The position numbers and the translations under genes are program-made. Under the pieces are notes generated by a model that was not told the DNA's origin, searched no databases, and saw only the letters and a program-made list of their open reading frames with translations. A stretch of DNA of 64,000 nucleotides from Candidatus Moanabacter tarae (GTDB lineage: Bacteria > Verrucomicrobiota > Verrucomicrobiia > Opitutales > UBA2987): positions 1,545,477 to 1,609,476 of the forward strand of contig CP029803.1 in the NCBI GenBank assembly GCA_003226295.1, written 5' to 3'. Below are positions 36,888-46,132 of the stretch, one piece after another. Numbering within the stretch: position 1 is the first letter of the stretch; each line of letters opens with the position of its first letter.

Positions 36888-38092
36888 ACAAGATTGAAAA
36901 TCCTTGCGACTTTCTTCATCAATCCATCGGATGGATTTTCTTCCGTTTCGGTTTGCTGAGCCGTTAGTCCATAGTGCAACAATCCTAAAACAGTGCTATA
37001 CTCGGGCTTTCGCAAATCCTCGCGTACCCATAAGGGATTCTCTCCTGCCCTCACCGTAACGCCCAAAATACTTGTTCCTAAGGAAATAAGACCTTCCATA
37101 CGAGAACCCCCTCCAGTTAATATCACCCCAGCCGGTACCTGATCCGCGGTCAACAAAGGACCGAATTCCTTCAACAGAATCCCGAACAGCTCGACTGCCC
37201 TAGCATTTAAGATCTTATAAATAGCCAGTTTCGGTATCGGACGGTCCCCAATAGTTAGATCCCCAATCAACCAAACATAATCTCCTTTGTCAGAATCATC
37301 TATTTCCGCCTTGCCAAAATCCAGCTTAAGTTTTTCAGCCTGTTTAGCACTTATCCGAAGTCCCAGACTCAAGTCGTTAGTAAAGTGATCACCACCTATT
37401 CCAACTACTCCGGTCTTCAGGATTCTCCCCCCACGGTAAAGAACATAGTCGGTCGTCCCACAGCCCATATCCAAGACTAATACACCATGCTTCTTCTCGG
37501 ACTCTGTCGCAATCATCGATCCAGATGCAATACTCGATACGATCATATCCTGTACCGGCACACCATACGCATTAATTACATGCAGATGGTCACTTATCTT
37601 TTTTTCATCTGCATGCAAATGCCAATAACATACTTCTATCTGATCGCCTCGCATCCCGATTGGCTTCTCCACTGCGCGCCCATCCAGTAGGAAACCACAC
37701 TGAACATGGTGGATAAATACTCTGCCCTGGGGAAGTGCCTTCCTCTTTGCCTCCTCAACTCCCCGCCTGATATCTTCCACTCGAACAACGTTACTAGAAG
37801 AACTTACAGTAACTGATCCTCTATTGGAGAATCCCGCTAAATGGGAACCCGATTGAGAAAGGTATACACCCTCAATAGGCACTCCCGCACTCTTCTCAGC
37901 GGAACTAATGGCTGCATGGGTAGAATTACTGACGGATCGAAAGTCTGTTATTTCGCCTTTCTTCACTCCTACGGCCGTCGATTGACCCAAGCCGATAATA
38001 TTTAAGCTTCGTTCTCCAATCAACTGACCAACGAGAGCGACCACCTTAGAAGTCCCAATTTCTACTGCTCCAATAAACTGCCTCTGTGTCAT
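36884..38092 (-). CDS. ftsA: Cell division protein FtsA
   Basis: A 402-residue actin-like protein that tethers FtsZ to the membrane. Phosphate 1 is AVEIGTSKVVALVG, phosphate 2 LVLDMGCGTTDYVLY and the adenosine loop VILTGGGSRMEGL. The C-terminal GLMKKVARIFNLV is the expected amphipathic membrane helix. It starts in an ATGA overlap with ftsQ and ends in one with ftsZ, so the three are translationally coupled. Confidence 0.95.
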   Translation of the reverse strand: MTQRQFIGAVEIGTSKVVALVGQLIGERSLNIIGLGQSTAVGVKKGEITDFRSVSNSTHAAISSAEKSAGVPIEGVYLSQSGSHLAGFSNRGSVTVSSSSNVVRVEDIRRGVEEAKRKALPQGRVFIHHVQCGFLLDGRAVEKPIGMRGDQIEVCYWHLHADEKKISDHLHVINAYGVPVQDMIVSSIASGSMIATESEKKHGVLVLDMGCGTTDYVLYRGGRILKTGVVGIGGDHFTNDLSLGLRISAKQAEKLKLDFGKAEIDDSDKGDYVWLIGDLTIGDRPIPKLAIYKILNARAVELFGILLKEFGPLLTADQVPAGVILTGGGSRMEGLISLGTSILGVTVRAGENPLWVREDLRKPEYSTVLGLLHYGLTAQQTETEENPSDGLMKKVARIFNLV

Positions 38093-39033
38093 GGATTGGA
38101 ATGCATTCTCGGGTTCAGTTTTGAGTAAAACTCAACCACCACTTGATCACCCTTGGAAAGATCCACTCGTTTCAGGTACTGTATCCCCCAATCTTTTGCT
38201 TGCTTCAGGATTCGATTAAGCTTCTCTAGCTGTGCAGGAAATTCAACAGGAGAGAATGCAATTTCTCGGACATTATCACTCCGTATTTTTATCATTCCAC
38301 GGTATGCATTTCCTTCGCCCAGATAATCTTCGCAAGATACAACCCGCCATCCTTCGATCATTCCAAGATGTCGGTTTCTTGTAACGTCGAGAAGATCAAC
38401 TATTCGGCTAATACCATCAACCTTACGGATTCCGTTCTTTTCACGAACAAATTTTACCCCGCCGATGTACGGAAGTGTGTTGATAGACTCAGGCAAATAG
38501 TTCCAACCCTTGAAAACCACACCATCACGTCCTACAAGAAAGTCTTCGTGAGATAGTTTGTCAGCTTTAGTTCTCACTCGTAGAATGGGGTCCCTCTCCT
38601 TAACGGAAATGTGAATTTCATCAGGAAATCGACGGGTAACAGTAGCAGATTTAATCTGCCGGAAATTCTCCAATCGACCCTTTATCTCGTATATATCCAC
38701 ATCCATCATGCCTGTTTCCGGACTGATCTCTATCCACTTGTCAGCCCAATCGGAATCAAGCACGCCGTCCGATCCAAATTTTATGCTCCTTAAATTTTCG
38801 GACGTCTTCGAGCTAATCACTTTCTTGCCTTCAACAAAAATTTGGTAACCTCCGTACCCAAATCCGGTCAACACTCCCATCCCAACCAAAGTTATGGTTA
38901 CCTTCCTAAACAAAGACACCCGCTGACGTCGCCGTGCAAATCGGGTAACTAATTCCTTTTCAGCCGTCTGACTAATGTCACGCCACGATCTTGCTTCCGA
39001 AGAACCCTTCTTTTCTGTCTTCTTCTTCATCAT
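38089..39033 (-). CDS. ftsQ: Cell division protein FtsQ/DivIB
   Basis: A 314-residue bitopic divisome protein. A basic cytoplasmic N-terminus (residues 1-45) precedes one membrane segment, VTITLVGMGVLTGFGYGGYQ. A POTRA domain begins near IKFGSDGVLDSDW and contains FRQIKSATVTRRFPDEIHISVKERDP. I start it at the ATG at 39033, which overlaps the murB stop. The frame is open a few codons further to a TTG at 39048, but the overlap start is more likely. Confidence 0.9.
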   Translation of the reverse strand: MMKKKTEKKGSSEARSWRDISQTAEKELVTRFARRRQRVSLFRKVTITLVGMGVLTGFGYGGYQIFVEGKKVISSKTSENLRSIKFGSDGVLDSDWADKWIEISPETGMMDVDIYEIKGRLENFRQIKSATVTRRFPDEIHISVKERDPILRVRTKADKLSHEDFLVGRDGVVFKGWNYLPESINTLPYIGGVKFVREKNGIRKVDGISRIVDLLDVTRNRHLGMIEGWRVVSCEDYLGEGNAYRGMIKIRSDNVREIAFSPVEFPAQLEKLNRILKQAKDWGIQYLKRVDLSKGDQVVVEFYSKLNPRMHSNP

Positions 39034-39977
39034 AAAACCTCGTCCCAATCTCTTCCCAATAACAGTACTTCAGGTCGTAGATCGATTCCTCTATTTCGGC
39101 GTACTTCTTCCCTCACATCCTTGATCAGTGCTATAACGTCCGCACAAGTTGCATTGCCGCGATTGACGATGAAGTTTCCGTGCAGATTTGATATCTCGGC
39201 TCCCCCCACACGTCTTCCTTTAAGTCCTAGCTCATCGATAATCTGGCCAGTATATTCACCAGCTGGATTCTTAAAAATACAGCCGGCATTTCGCCCTCCT
39301 GGTTGTGACTTCTTCCGCTCACGTGCAAAGTGCTCCAGCTTCTCTTTAATCGTCCGCTCAACTTCTTCTGTATCCGCCCGAAGAATAGCACTCAATACCA
39401 CAGAGTTTTCTAGTTCGCGACATTCACGATAACCCACTTGAAACCAATCACGCCTTTCCTTCTTTAGCTCACCATCATATCGAATAAATTCTACCTCTTC
39501 AATTAGATCAAAGATTCGACTTCCCATGGCTCCTGCATTCATTGCCAATCCACCGCCCAAAGTTCCCGGAATACCCTCAAGAAACTCAAATCCCGACAGT
39601 CCAAGTTTGCAAGCCACCCTGCAAATCTCCTTTAACCTCGCACCTCCTCCGGCGTATATTCGGCCATCCGCTTCCGAACTAATCCCCCTCCAATACTTTC
39701 GATTGAGTCTTACAATCATCCCATTGAATCCCTCGTCGGGAACAAGCAAGTTCGAACCCCTCCCGATAAAAAAGATTGGCTTTCCGCGATCTCGAGCCCC
39801 TTCAATTGCAATCCGTAGATCATTAACAGATCCAGGTTCAATATAGTAACGCGCCTTTCCCCCAACGCCAAATGTAGTCATCTTGGCGAGAGAGACGTCC
39901 AGCTCCAGAAGTGAATGGTTGCTCAACATTCCTTTCAACTCATCCCACCACTCGGTATCCGAAATTGCCTTCAACAT
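39030..39977 (-). CDS. murB: UDP-N-acetylenolpyruvoylglucosamine reductase MurB
   Basis: A 315-residue FAD enzyme making UDP-MurNAc. FAD-binding parts are TTFGVGGKARYY and FIGRGSNLLVPDEGF, then EFLEGIPGTLGGGLAMNAGA, YRECRE with the substrate Arg, and the C-terminal RPEVLLLG with the catalytic Glu. The proton donor is in AGCIFKNP, where Cys replaces the E. coli Ser. The chosen ATG at 39977 has a good Shine-Dalgarno AAGGGGTGA six bases ahead; the frame continues upstream to 40013. murG precedes it, with no murC between them as many dcw clusters have. Confidence 0.93.
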   Translation of the reverse strand: MLKAISDTEWWDELKGMLSNHSLLELDVSLAKMTTFGVGGKARYYIEPGSVNDLRIAIEGARDRGKPIFFIGRGSNLLVPDEGFNGMIVRLNRKYWRGISSEADGRIYAGGGARLKEICRVACKLGLSGFEFLEGIPGTLGGGLAMNAGAMGSRIFDLIEEVEFIRYDGELKKERRDWFQVGYRECRELENSVVLSAILRADTEEVERTIKEKLEHFARERKKSQPGGRNAGCIFKNPAGEYTGQIIDELGLKGRRVGGAEISNLHGNFIVNRGNATCADVIALIKDVREEVRRNRGIDLRPEVLLLGRDWDEVL

Positions 39978-40051
39978 TGAATCACCCCTTAATAAAAGCC
40001 GATCCCATTCCAAGCAGGATAAGAATTATATGTACAAGATCTTGCATCGCA

Positions 40052-41185
40052 TCAGACTGATATCTCAACCTTCCCTGTAGTAATCCTATTACTAGATCCC
40101 GAAGCAATTTGCTCAAGATCTTCCGCGATAACATCGGAAGTTTTTTTATTTTCTAATCTCTCGAGGTCCTGCCTCATACTTCTGAGACGTTCGTCGTTAC
40201 CTATTAGATCCAACACTGCACCTGTCAACTTACCGATAAATCTCTGCTCTAGCACCACACATCCCCCCTTCACCTGAAGATAATGCGCATTTGCGATTTG
40301 ATGATCGTCTGCTGCATAAGGATAGGGAATGAGAATTGCGGGAACTTGGCATTGAATCAGCTCGGCTATGGTACCGGCCCCAGCCCTGGAAACAACTAGA
40401 TCAGCACTCGATAAAACCTCGCCCATTCGATTCGTGAACGGTATAAAATGGGCCTTGATCCGTTTCCCGTTTTTGCCCTCGACCTCCTTCAGTTTTTCAT
40501 GCCCTTTACCTAATCCAGTAACACAATACAGACTTACTCCCTCCATTGCCAAATCTTCCAGGCATTGGCTTGCCCAATCATTAAGCGCCTGAGCACCCTG
40601 ACTACCTCCAACGATGACAACTAGCTTTCCTTTTTCTGTGATCCCAATTTCTTCTCGGGCTTCTACCCGCGGAATTTTCTGAATTTGCCTGCGTACCGGA
40701 TAACCAAAATGCCTAACCTGACTTGCTCTCTTCTGCCAAGGAACTGTAACCTCTTCTGGAAGGTATATTCGCAAAGCAAATCGTGCCAAAATTCGAATTG
40801 CTTTGCCTATCACTCGATTAGCCTCGTGGAGTACTAGGGGACATTTACGGAAGAATGCAGCAACCGCGATTCCACCGGAAGCAAATCCGCCAAACGCCAT
40901 TACCGCTTCCGGCTTAACCTTACAAAAAAACCGGAGCGCAAACACCGTTAACCGGATTTGACCGAAGATGAAATAGATCAACCCTAGAGGGTTACCTGAC
41001 AAGGGCGAACCGGGAGCCCGGACAAATTCGAGTTGGGGGTAGTCCTCAATCAGACGAGCGTCAACCTGTTTTCGGCTGATAACAAGCCAACAGTCGTGTC
41101 CGCGGTCTATGAGCACTTCTGCAACTGAGATTCCTGGGGAGAGATGTCCCCCTGTTCCTCCGCACGAGATTACGAATCGACTCAT
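40052..41185 (-). CDS. murG: Lipid II synthase MurG
   Basis: A 377-residue GT-B glycosyltransferase adding GlcNAc to lipid I at the inner face of the membrane. Signatures are CGGTGGHLSPGISVAE, FGGFASGGIAVAA, VVIVGGSQGAQALND and SRAGAGTIAELI near the UDP site. The ATG at 41185 forms an ATGA overlap with the ftsW stop and matches the family N-terminus; the frame is open to 41221 but inside ftsW. It ends 74 bases before the murB start. Confidence 0.95.
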   Translation of the reverse strand: MSRFVISCGGTGGHLSPGISVAEVLIDRGHDCWLVISRKQVDARLIEDYPQLEFVRAPGSPLSGNPLGLIYFIFGQIRLTVFALRFFCKVKPEAVMAFGGFASGGIAVAAFFRKCPLVLHEANRVIGKAIRILARFALRIYLPEEVTVPWQKRASQVRHFGYPVRRQIQKIPRVEAREEIGITEKGKLVVIVGGSQGAQALNDWASQCLEDLAMEGVSLYCVTGLGKGHEKLKEVEGKNGKRIKAHFIPFTNRMGEVLSSADLVVSRAGAGTIAELIQCQVPAILIPYPYAADDHQIANAHYLQVKGGCVVLEQRFIGKLTGAVLDLIGNDERLRSMRQDLERLENKKTSDVIAEDLEQIASGSSNRITTGKVEISV

Positions 41186-42324
41186 AGATGCATCGGCTTG
41201 ATGGGTGGGATCCGACTCCACCTTCGGAAACAGTTTAAGAGAATACCAACCAAAATAAAAGTCGCCACTAAATTAGATCCACCATAGCTCAAGAAGGGAA
41301 GAGAAAGCCCTTTTGTCGGCAGACATCCCGTTACCACTGCAAAGTTTAGAAGCGCCTGGACCGAGATCATCAGGAGTGCACCACACGCCAGGATATAGTA
41401 GAAAAGATTCGGAGCTTTTCGCAGTTGTCTAATTCCCGTTAAGAATAAAACCAGGAAAATAATGACAACACCCGATGTGCATACAAAGCCCAGCTCCTCT
41501 CCAACAATGGGAAAGATAAAATCTGTATGAGCCTCGGGCAAAAAAGCTCTTTGTTGACGCCCATTTCCTATCCCGACACCTCCCAATCCACCCGCTGCAA
41601 AGGCCAACATAGCCTGCCAGACTTGGTAAGTAGCATCGGAACGATTGCCCTCTATATCAAAAAAGGTTACCACTCTCCTCATCCGGACAGGATCTGCAGC
41701 AATTGCGGCAAAAAAAAGGAACAAGCCTATTAAAATCGTAGGGAGGAGAAAAACCAGACGTGCTCCACCTAAAAAGAGAAGAATGAATCCAACAAATGCA
41801 ACGATGAATGCGGTCCCATAGTCTGGCTCCAGAAGGATGAGTAAAGACGTTATCCCGATTATTCCACCCGGGATTAGAAACCCTCTTCGAAGTGAGTCCA
41901 TGCGGCGCTGATTTAAGGCTAAATAGTGTGCCAACACAAACACCAGACCGATCCTAGAAAAATCAGAGACTTGCAAATTTATTAGACCCAAATCCAGCCA
42001 TCGCCGTGCCCCATTAACACTCACACCGATCCCTGGAACTAAAACAATGGTCAGTGAAACCAATAAGGCCCCCGCTAATACCCATGTCACTGAACGCAGC
42101 TCCTCCAGATCGATAAAATAGGTAATCATTCCTGCTATAGCAGCTGCTACAAACCAGAGTGCCTGTTTCCCAACCAAATAATAGGATCCCCCCAAAGAAC
42201 TCTGGGTCACACTCGAAAGTATAATAAGGCCAAATAAAGTTAATCCAATAGCACCCCCCCCGATGATAAGGGCGGGCAGTCTTCTTCCTGCTACCCCGAT
42301 TTGACTATTTGAATTAGCGTGCAT
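41182..42324 (-). CDS. ftsW: SEDS peptidoglycan glycosyltransferase FtsW
   Basis: A 380-residue multi-pass membrane protein (about ten helices) that polymerises septal peptidoglycan with FtsI. SEDS features are GVSVNGARRWLDLG, QVSDFSRIGLVFVLAHYL, LILLEPDYGTAF with the catalytic Asp, DFIFPIVGEELGF and LPFLSYGGSNL. It is coupled to murG through ATGA. The 115 bases before its start, after the LysM gene, could hold an internal promoter. Confidence 0.95.
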   Translation of the reverse strand: MHANSNSQIGVAGRRLPALIIGGGAIGLTLFGLIILSSVTQSSLGGSYYLVGKQALWFVAAAIAGMITYFIDLEELRSVTWVLAGALLVSLTIVLVPGIGVSVNGARRWLDLGLINLQVSDFSRIGLVFVLAHYLALNQRRMDSLRRGFLIPGGIIGITSLLILLEPDYGTAFIVAFVGFILLFLGGARLVFLLPTILIGLFLFFAAIAADPVRMRRVVTFFDIEGNRSDATYQVWQAMLAFAAGGLGGVGIGNGRQQRAFLPEAHTDFIFPIVGEELGFVCTSGVVIIFLVLFLTGIRQLRKAPNLFYYILACGALLMISVQALLNFAVVTGCLPTKGLSLPFLSYGGSNLVATFILVGILLNCFRRWSRIPPIKPMHL

Positions 42325-42439
42325 TATCTGCTCTTTGGAAGTCTCGCCTTATGAGGATATCTGTATCGATTGAATCTCAGGAATACTCTTGTAATCTGTT
42401 CCTCGAGGTGTTTTTGAGCAACGTCCTGTTCAAACCCAG

Positions 42440-43513
42440 CTACTCCTCATCCGCCTCGAGAGGCACCACTGGGATTTCCAGTTCGTCCTCTTGCATGTCA
42501 AGTTCCTCCAAGGATGGAGGTAGCTCTAAAACGGGCTTGATCTCGGGAGGTTTTGGCTTTTTCTCCTCAATGTTCTCTCGGATCAACTGGCCACTATCAA
42601 GAACAGAAGGCGATGAATCTTTGTCCTCGCTATCAACAATCAGTTCCTGCCCAACTTTAAGTTTGGTAGGATCCGTTATATTGTTCTTCCGCATCAATTC
42701 CACAGTTTCCATCCCGTACCAAGTGGCGATCCCACTCGGCGTTTCACCACTTGCCACAGTGTGAATTATTTCGCCTTGGCCCAGCTCACGCTCTTCTTCA
42801 CTCACATTTACCTGTGGTACCGAATCCTTTAGGTCCATAGCATAAGCTCCGCGAAGATTAAGCTTCTGCCCGGCATATATCGTGTCTCCCCTCAACCCGT
42901 TATCCCTCTTCAGGTTTTCCAAAGGAACTCCCGACCGAACTGCGATACCCGAGAGAGTGTCTCCCGTTTGTACTATGTATTCTAGCGAGGAATCATTCGC
43001 TCCAGTTGATTTGTTGAAGTCTTCCTCTCCGTCGAACAAATTCGAGCGGTCAGGAACATTGATTTCGTCTCCCTCATAGATAGTTTCATCTCGAGCGATA
43101 TCATTAATTTGGATCAGCTCATCAAGAGAGATCCCATGCTGATTCGCTATCGTCCAAAGGTTATCTCCACTCTTTACCTTGTAGGTTGACACTTTCGGCT
43201 CCAAAGCGACGTCAAGTGATTGTAGAATACTCATGTCGGAATCAGGATCTCGCTCCGGTCGTGTGGGGACATAACGTTCAGGTTGGCTCGCTAAGGGTGT
43301 TGCTTCCATTAGACCAGCATTATAGGATGGATCCAGTTCCCCGCTTAGAGCCTCCTCGGTAATCGGCTCGTCATTTCCGGCCAATACACCTCCCGAAGTA
43401 TCAGAGACCTCCGCCAACTCTGGCGTTGTCTGACACGCCGGAAGAATAAATAAAAGACTGATGACAAAAACATGCAGTCCAAACACCAAGCCGAATATCC
43501 TAATCAGTTTCAT
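42440..43513 (-). CDS. Triple-LysM lipoprotein within the dcw cluster
   Basis: A 357-residue exported protein with a lipoprotein signal (VFVISLLFILPACQTT, lipobox LPAC). Three LysM domains follow: about residues 115-162 (YKVKSGDNLWTIANQHG), 178-222 (YIVQTGDTLSGIAVRSG) and 253-297 (HTVASGETPSGIATWYG). The C-terminal 45 residues are Pro/Glu-rich. LysM binds peptidoglycan GlcNAc chains, and no catalytic domain is visible, so a structural or recruiting role at the septum is plausible. The gene lies between murD and ftsW, an unusual insertion in the cluster. Confidence 0.88.
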   Translation of the reverse strand: MKLIRIFGLVFGLHVFVISLLFILPACQTTPELAEVSDTSGGVLAGNDEPITEEALSGELDPSYNAGLMEATPLASQPERYVPTRPERDPDSDMSILQSLDVALEPKVSTYKVKSGDNLWTIANQHGISLDELIQINDIARDETIYEGDEINVPDRSNLFDGEEDFNKSTGANDSSLEYIVQTGDTLSGIAVRSGVPLENLKRDNGLRGDTIYAGQKLNLRGAYAMDLKDSVPQVNVSEEERELGQGEIIHTVASGETPSGIATWYGMETVELMRKNNITDPTKLKVGQELIVDSEDKDSSPSVLDSGQLIRENIEEKKPKPPEIKPVLELPPSLEELDMQEDELEIPVVPLEADEE

Positions 43514-43629
43514 GAGTAGATTTTATAGAATTTATGGATTTTCATTACTATCAAATTTGAAAAATCAACTGTCACTATATTAATATCCCTATCATATCTA
43601 GGCCCATTAATTTTTGATTTAACGTATCG

Positions 43630-44973
43630 CTATGCGAATGGTGACGCATCATACCGTAAGGAAGAACTAGGAAATCTGTCAGAATAGGAAGCCGGTCGAT
43701 ATTTCAAATTCGACACCGTATTTTCAAAACAATCTCCCCGATCAAAAAAATCCCGGAACATATCTAAACTCGAGAACCCGGGACTGAAAAGGATAACATC
43801 ACCCGGCTTAGCCGCCTCGAAGGCAGCATTGACAGCATTGGGAAGTGAACCAAACCGAGTCCAATCTACACTAAATCCATCTAGTAGAGAACCAACTTGA
43901 AGTGCCGTCTCTCCAATTAAGTAAGCTTGCTGGACCTGCCGTGCCATATCCTCGACAAACCCATTAATGTCACCACCTCGCCATTTTCCGCCACCGATCC
44001 ATAAGACTGGTTTCTTAAAATTGGATACTGCAGCTCTGGTAGCTGAAAAATTGGTCGCTTTGGAATCATTCCATATCTCGACTCCGTCGATCTCTGCTGT
44101 CTTCGCTAACCTGTGATTCCTCGCCGGAAAGCGCTCAGCAGCATTACGGAGTGCCTCCTCCGGAAGCGATTCGATGCCCCAATAGGTCCTCGCCATCGTT
44201 AGATTCTCTTTTTGGGAAAGAAGCGAAAATACTGATCCTCTAGGTAGGTCCCAATCCGCTTGGGTAGCCCCCTCAACAACGGTGGTAAAATCTGGGAGCT
44301 GGAAACCGAATTTTTCCGCCGCTTCCGCTACACTCGCACCAGCTAGAAAGAATGAGTGCGACAGCCTTTCCACAAGATTCCATTTATCCGAAAAGTACCT
44401 TTCCATTGAGTCATATCGATCCAGATGATCCTCGTGAAAATTCGTCCAAATCAAAGCATCGGGTTGGAAAAATTCTAGAGCTCCTGCTTCGAATGAGCTG
44501 ACCTCGCAAATAGCTAGTACATTCTCACAATCAATCCTTCCACAGATCCGGGACAGGGGAGAACCATTGTTGCCAACAACCACCGCATCGATTCTATAGC
44601 GCTTAAGAGCGTATACGAGAAACTCAGCCAGAGTCGTTTTCCCATTCGTACCAGTAACGGCAATTGCTTTTCCCTTCCAGAATAGTGATGCAAAATCCAG
44701 CTCTGTGAGGCAATGACACCCCGCCTGCCTTGCTTCACTTAACCATGGGTGATCAAAATGAAATCGCGGGCTATAGATTACTAATCGGTGACCTTTTGCG
44801 GTCCTTTCATCGAACTGTGTTCGCACGCCCGATGCCGACCGTTCATCGTAGCACAAATAATCTACCTCTAAAGAAGAAAGGAGGTTTGCCACGGCATGAC
44901 CGCTCACCCCATGTCCAAAAATAGCCACCGGTTCCTCTAGAAACGACATGATCGCGGGTGGGACTAATGTCAT
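43630..44973 (-). CDS. murD: UDP-MurNAc-L-Ala:D-Glu ligase MurD
   Basis: A 447-residue Mur ligase adding D-glutamate. The N-terminal nucleotide-sugar domain has VAIFGHGVSGHAVA. The ATP loop is VTGTNGKTTLAEF, then WTNFHEDHLDRY, ARNHRLA and NDSKATNFSATRAA. I use the ATG at 44973 because AGGAG lies nine bases ahead; an ATG at 44982 directly abuts that site, and one at 44949 is also possible. mraY precedes and the LysM gene follows. Confidence 0.93.
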   Translation of the reverse strand: MTLVPPAIMSFLEEPVAIFGHGVSGHAVANLLSSLEVDYLCYDERSASGVRTQFDERTAKGHRLVIYSPRFHFDHPWLSEARQAGCHCLTELDFASLFWKGKAIAVTGTNGKTTLAEFLVYALKRYRIDAVVVGNNGSPLSRICGRIDCENVLAICEVSSFEAGALEFFQPDALIWTNFHEDHLDRYDSMERYFSDKWNLVERLSHSFFLAGASVAEAAEKFGFQLPDFTTVVEGATQADWDLPRGSVFSLLSQKENLTMARTYWGIESLPEEALRNAAERFPARNHRLAKTAEIDGVEIWNDSKATNFSATRAAVSNFKKPVLWIGGGKWRGGDINGFVEDMARQVQQAYLIGETALQVGSLLDGFSVDWTRFGSLPNAVNAAFEAAKPGDVILFSPGFSSLDMFRDFFDRGDCFENTVSNLKYRPASYSDRFPSSSLRYDASPFA

Positions 44974-45031
44974 CGTTTTCATCTCCTACTCGAGTTTTAG
45001 GTAGTTGTTAATCTTTCGCTAATTTGAATCC

Positions 45032-46132
45032 TTATCGGAGCTTAAGGGTGGCGAGTCCGAAAAAGGCAAAAATGAGGGAAAGAATCCAGAATCGGACCAC
45101 AACTTTAGATTCCACCCATCCTTTTAATTCGAAATGATGATGCAATGGGGCCATTCGAAAGATCCGTTTTTTTCGAGTTTTGAATGAAACCACCTGAATA
45201 ATAACTGATAAAGCTTCTATAACAAAAATTCCTCCGACTAAAACTAGAGTCATGGGTTGGTGAATCATAAGTGCAATAGCTCCGATTAGACCACCCAATG
45301 CAAGTGATCCAGTGTCTCCCATAAATACCTCTGCTGGATGGGCGTTGAACCAGAGGAAAGCTAGGCTGGCGCCCACTGTCGCTGCACACACCACTGCGAG
45401 TTCACCAGAACCTGAAACATTACTCACCAGAAGATAGTCAGCGATGATGGCGTGACCCGCAGCATAAGCCATAATCGCGTAGACAAGAAAAACACTGATG
45501 GTACATCCAATCGCTAGACCGTCTATTCCATCCGTCAGGTTGATCGCATTACTTGAACCGGCTAAAACGAGGAAGAAAAATGCAGCAAGGAACCAGAACG
45601 GAGCATTTTCAAACAGGGGAGTCTTTAGAAAGGGAATCCAAATTTCAGCGGCCTTCGAAGAAGAGGGCTCGTGAGTCAATAGAAACCCCAACGCACATAG
45701 GGTGATAAAGGCTTGAGCGATTAATTTGATACTGCCAGGTATCCCGCGGCTGCTTTGTTGCTTCACTTTTTTGAAGTCGTCGATAAAGCCTACCAGAGTC
45801 AGCCCAGAAAAAACGAACAGGGCAACCAACACATATATGTTGGGCCGGGCCCAAAGCACTGTACTTACGGTAAGGGAGAGAAAAATCAGCAACCCACCCA
45901 TAGTAGGAGTATTTCGCTTATCAGCATGAAGCTCTGCTAACCTTCCGACTTCACTGCTACTTCTTAATTCCTGTGCCAACCCCAAACCTCTCAATCTAGC
46001 AAGGAGCCAAGGTCCAACCATGAAACCAATCATGAGAGCAGTAGCCGTCGCCAATACGCTGCGTAAAGTAATATAACGAAAGAGCCGGAAGGGACCAAAA
46101 ATAGCCTCGTAATCTGCCAGGTAACTCAGCAT
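45032..46132 (-). CDS. mraY: Phospho-MurNAc-pentapeptide transferase MraY
   Basis: A 366-residue membrane enzyme making lipid I from UDP-MurNAc-pentapeptide and undecaprenyl phosphate. About ten helices with the catalytic loops intact: HADKRNTPTMGGLLI, GFIDDFKK (Asp pair), NLTDGIDGLAIG, FMGDTGSLALGG and MAPLHHHFEL. It overlaps the end of murF by 7 bases. Confidence 0.96.
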   Translation of the reverse strand: MLSYLADYEAIFGPFRLFRYITLRSVLATATALMIGFMVGPWLLARLRGLGLAQELRSSSEVGRLAELHADKRNTPTMGGLLIFLSLTVSTVLWARPNIYVLVALFVFSGLTLVGFIDDFKKVKQQSSRGIPGSIKLIAQAFITLCALGFLLTHEPSSSKAAEIWIPFLKTPLFENAPFWFLAAFFFLVLAGSSNAINLTDGIDGLAIGCTISVFLVYAIMAYAAGHAIIADYLLVSNVSGSGELAVVCAATVGASLAFLWFNAHPAEVFMGDTGSLALGGLIGAIALMIHQPMTLVLVGGIFVIEALSVIIQVVSFKTRKKRIFRMAPLHHHFELKGWVESKVVVRFWILSLIFAFFGLATLKLR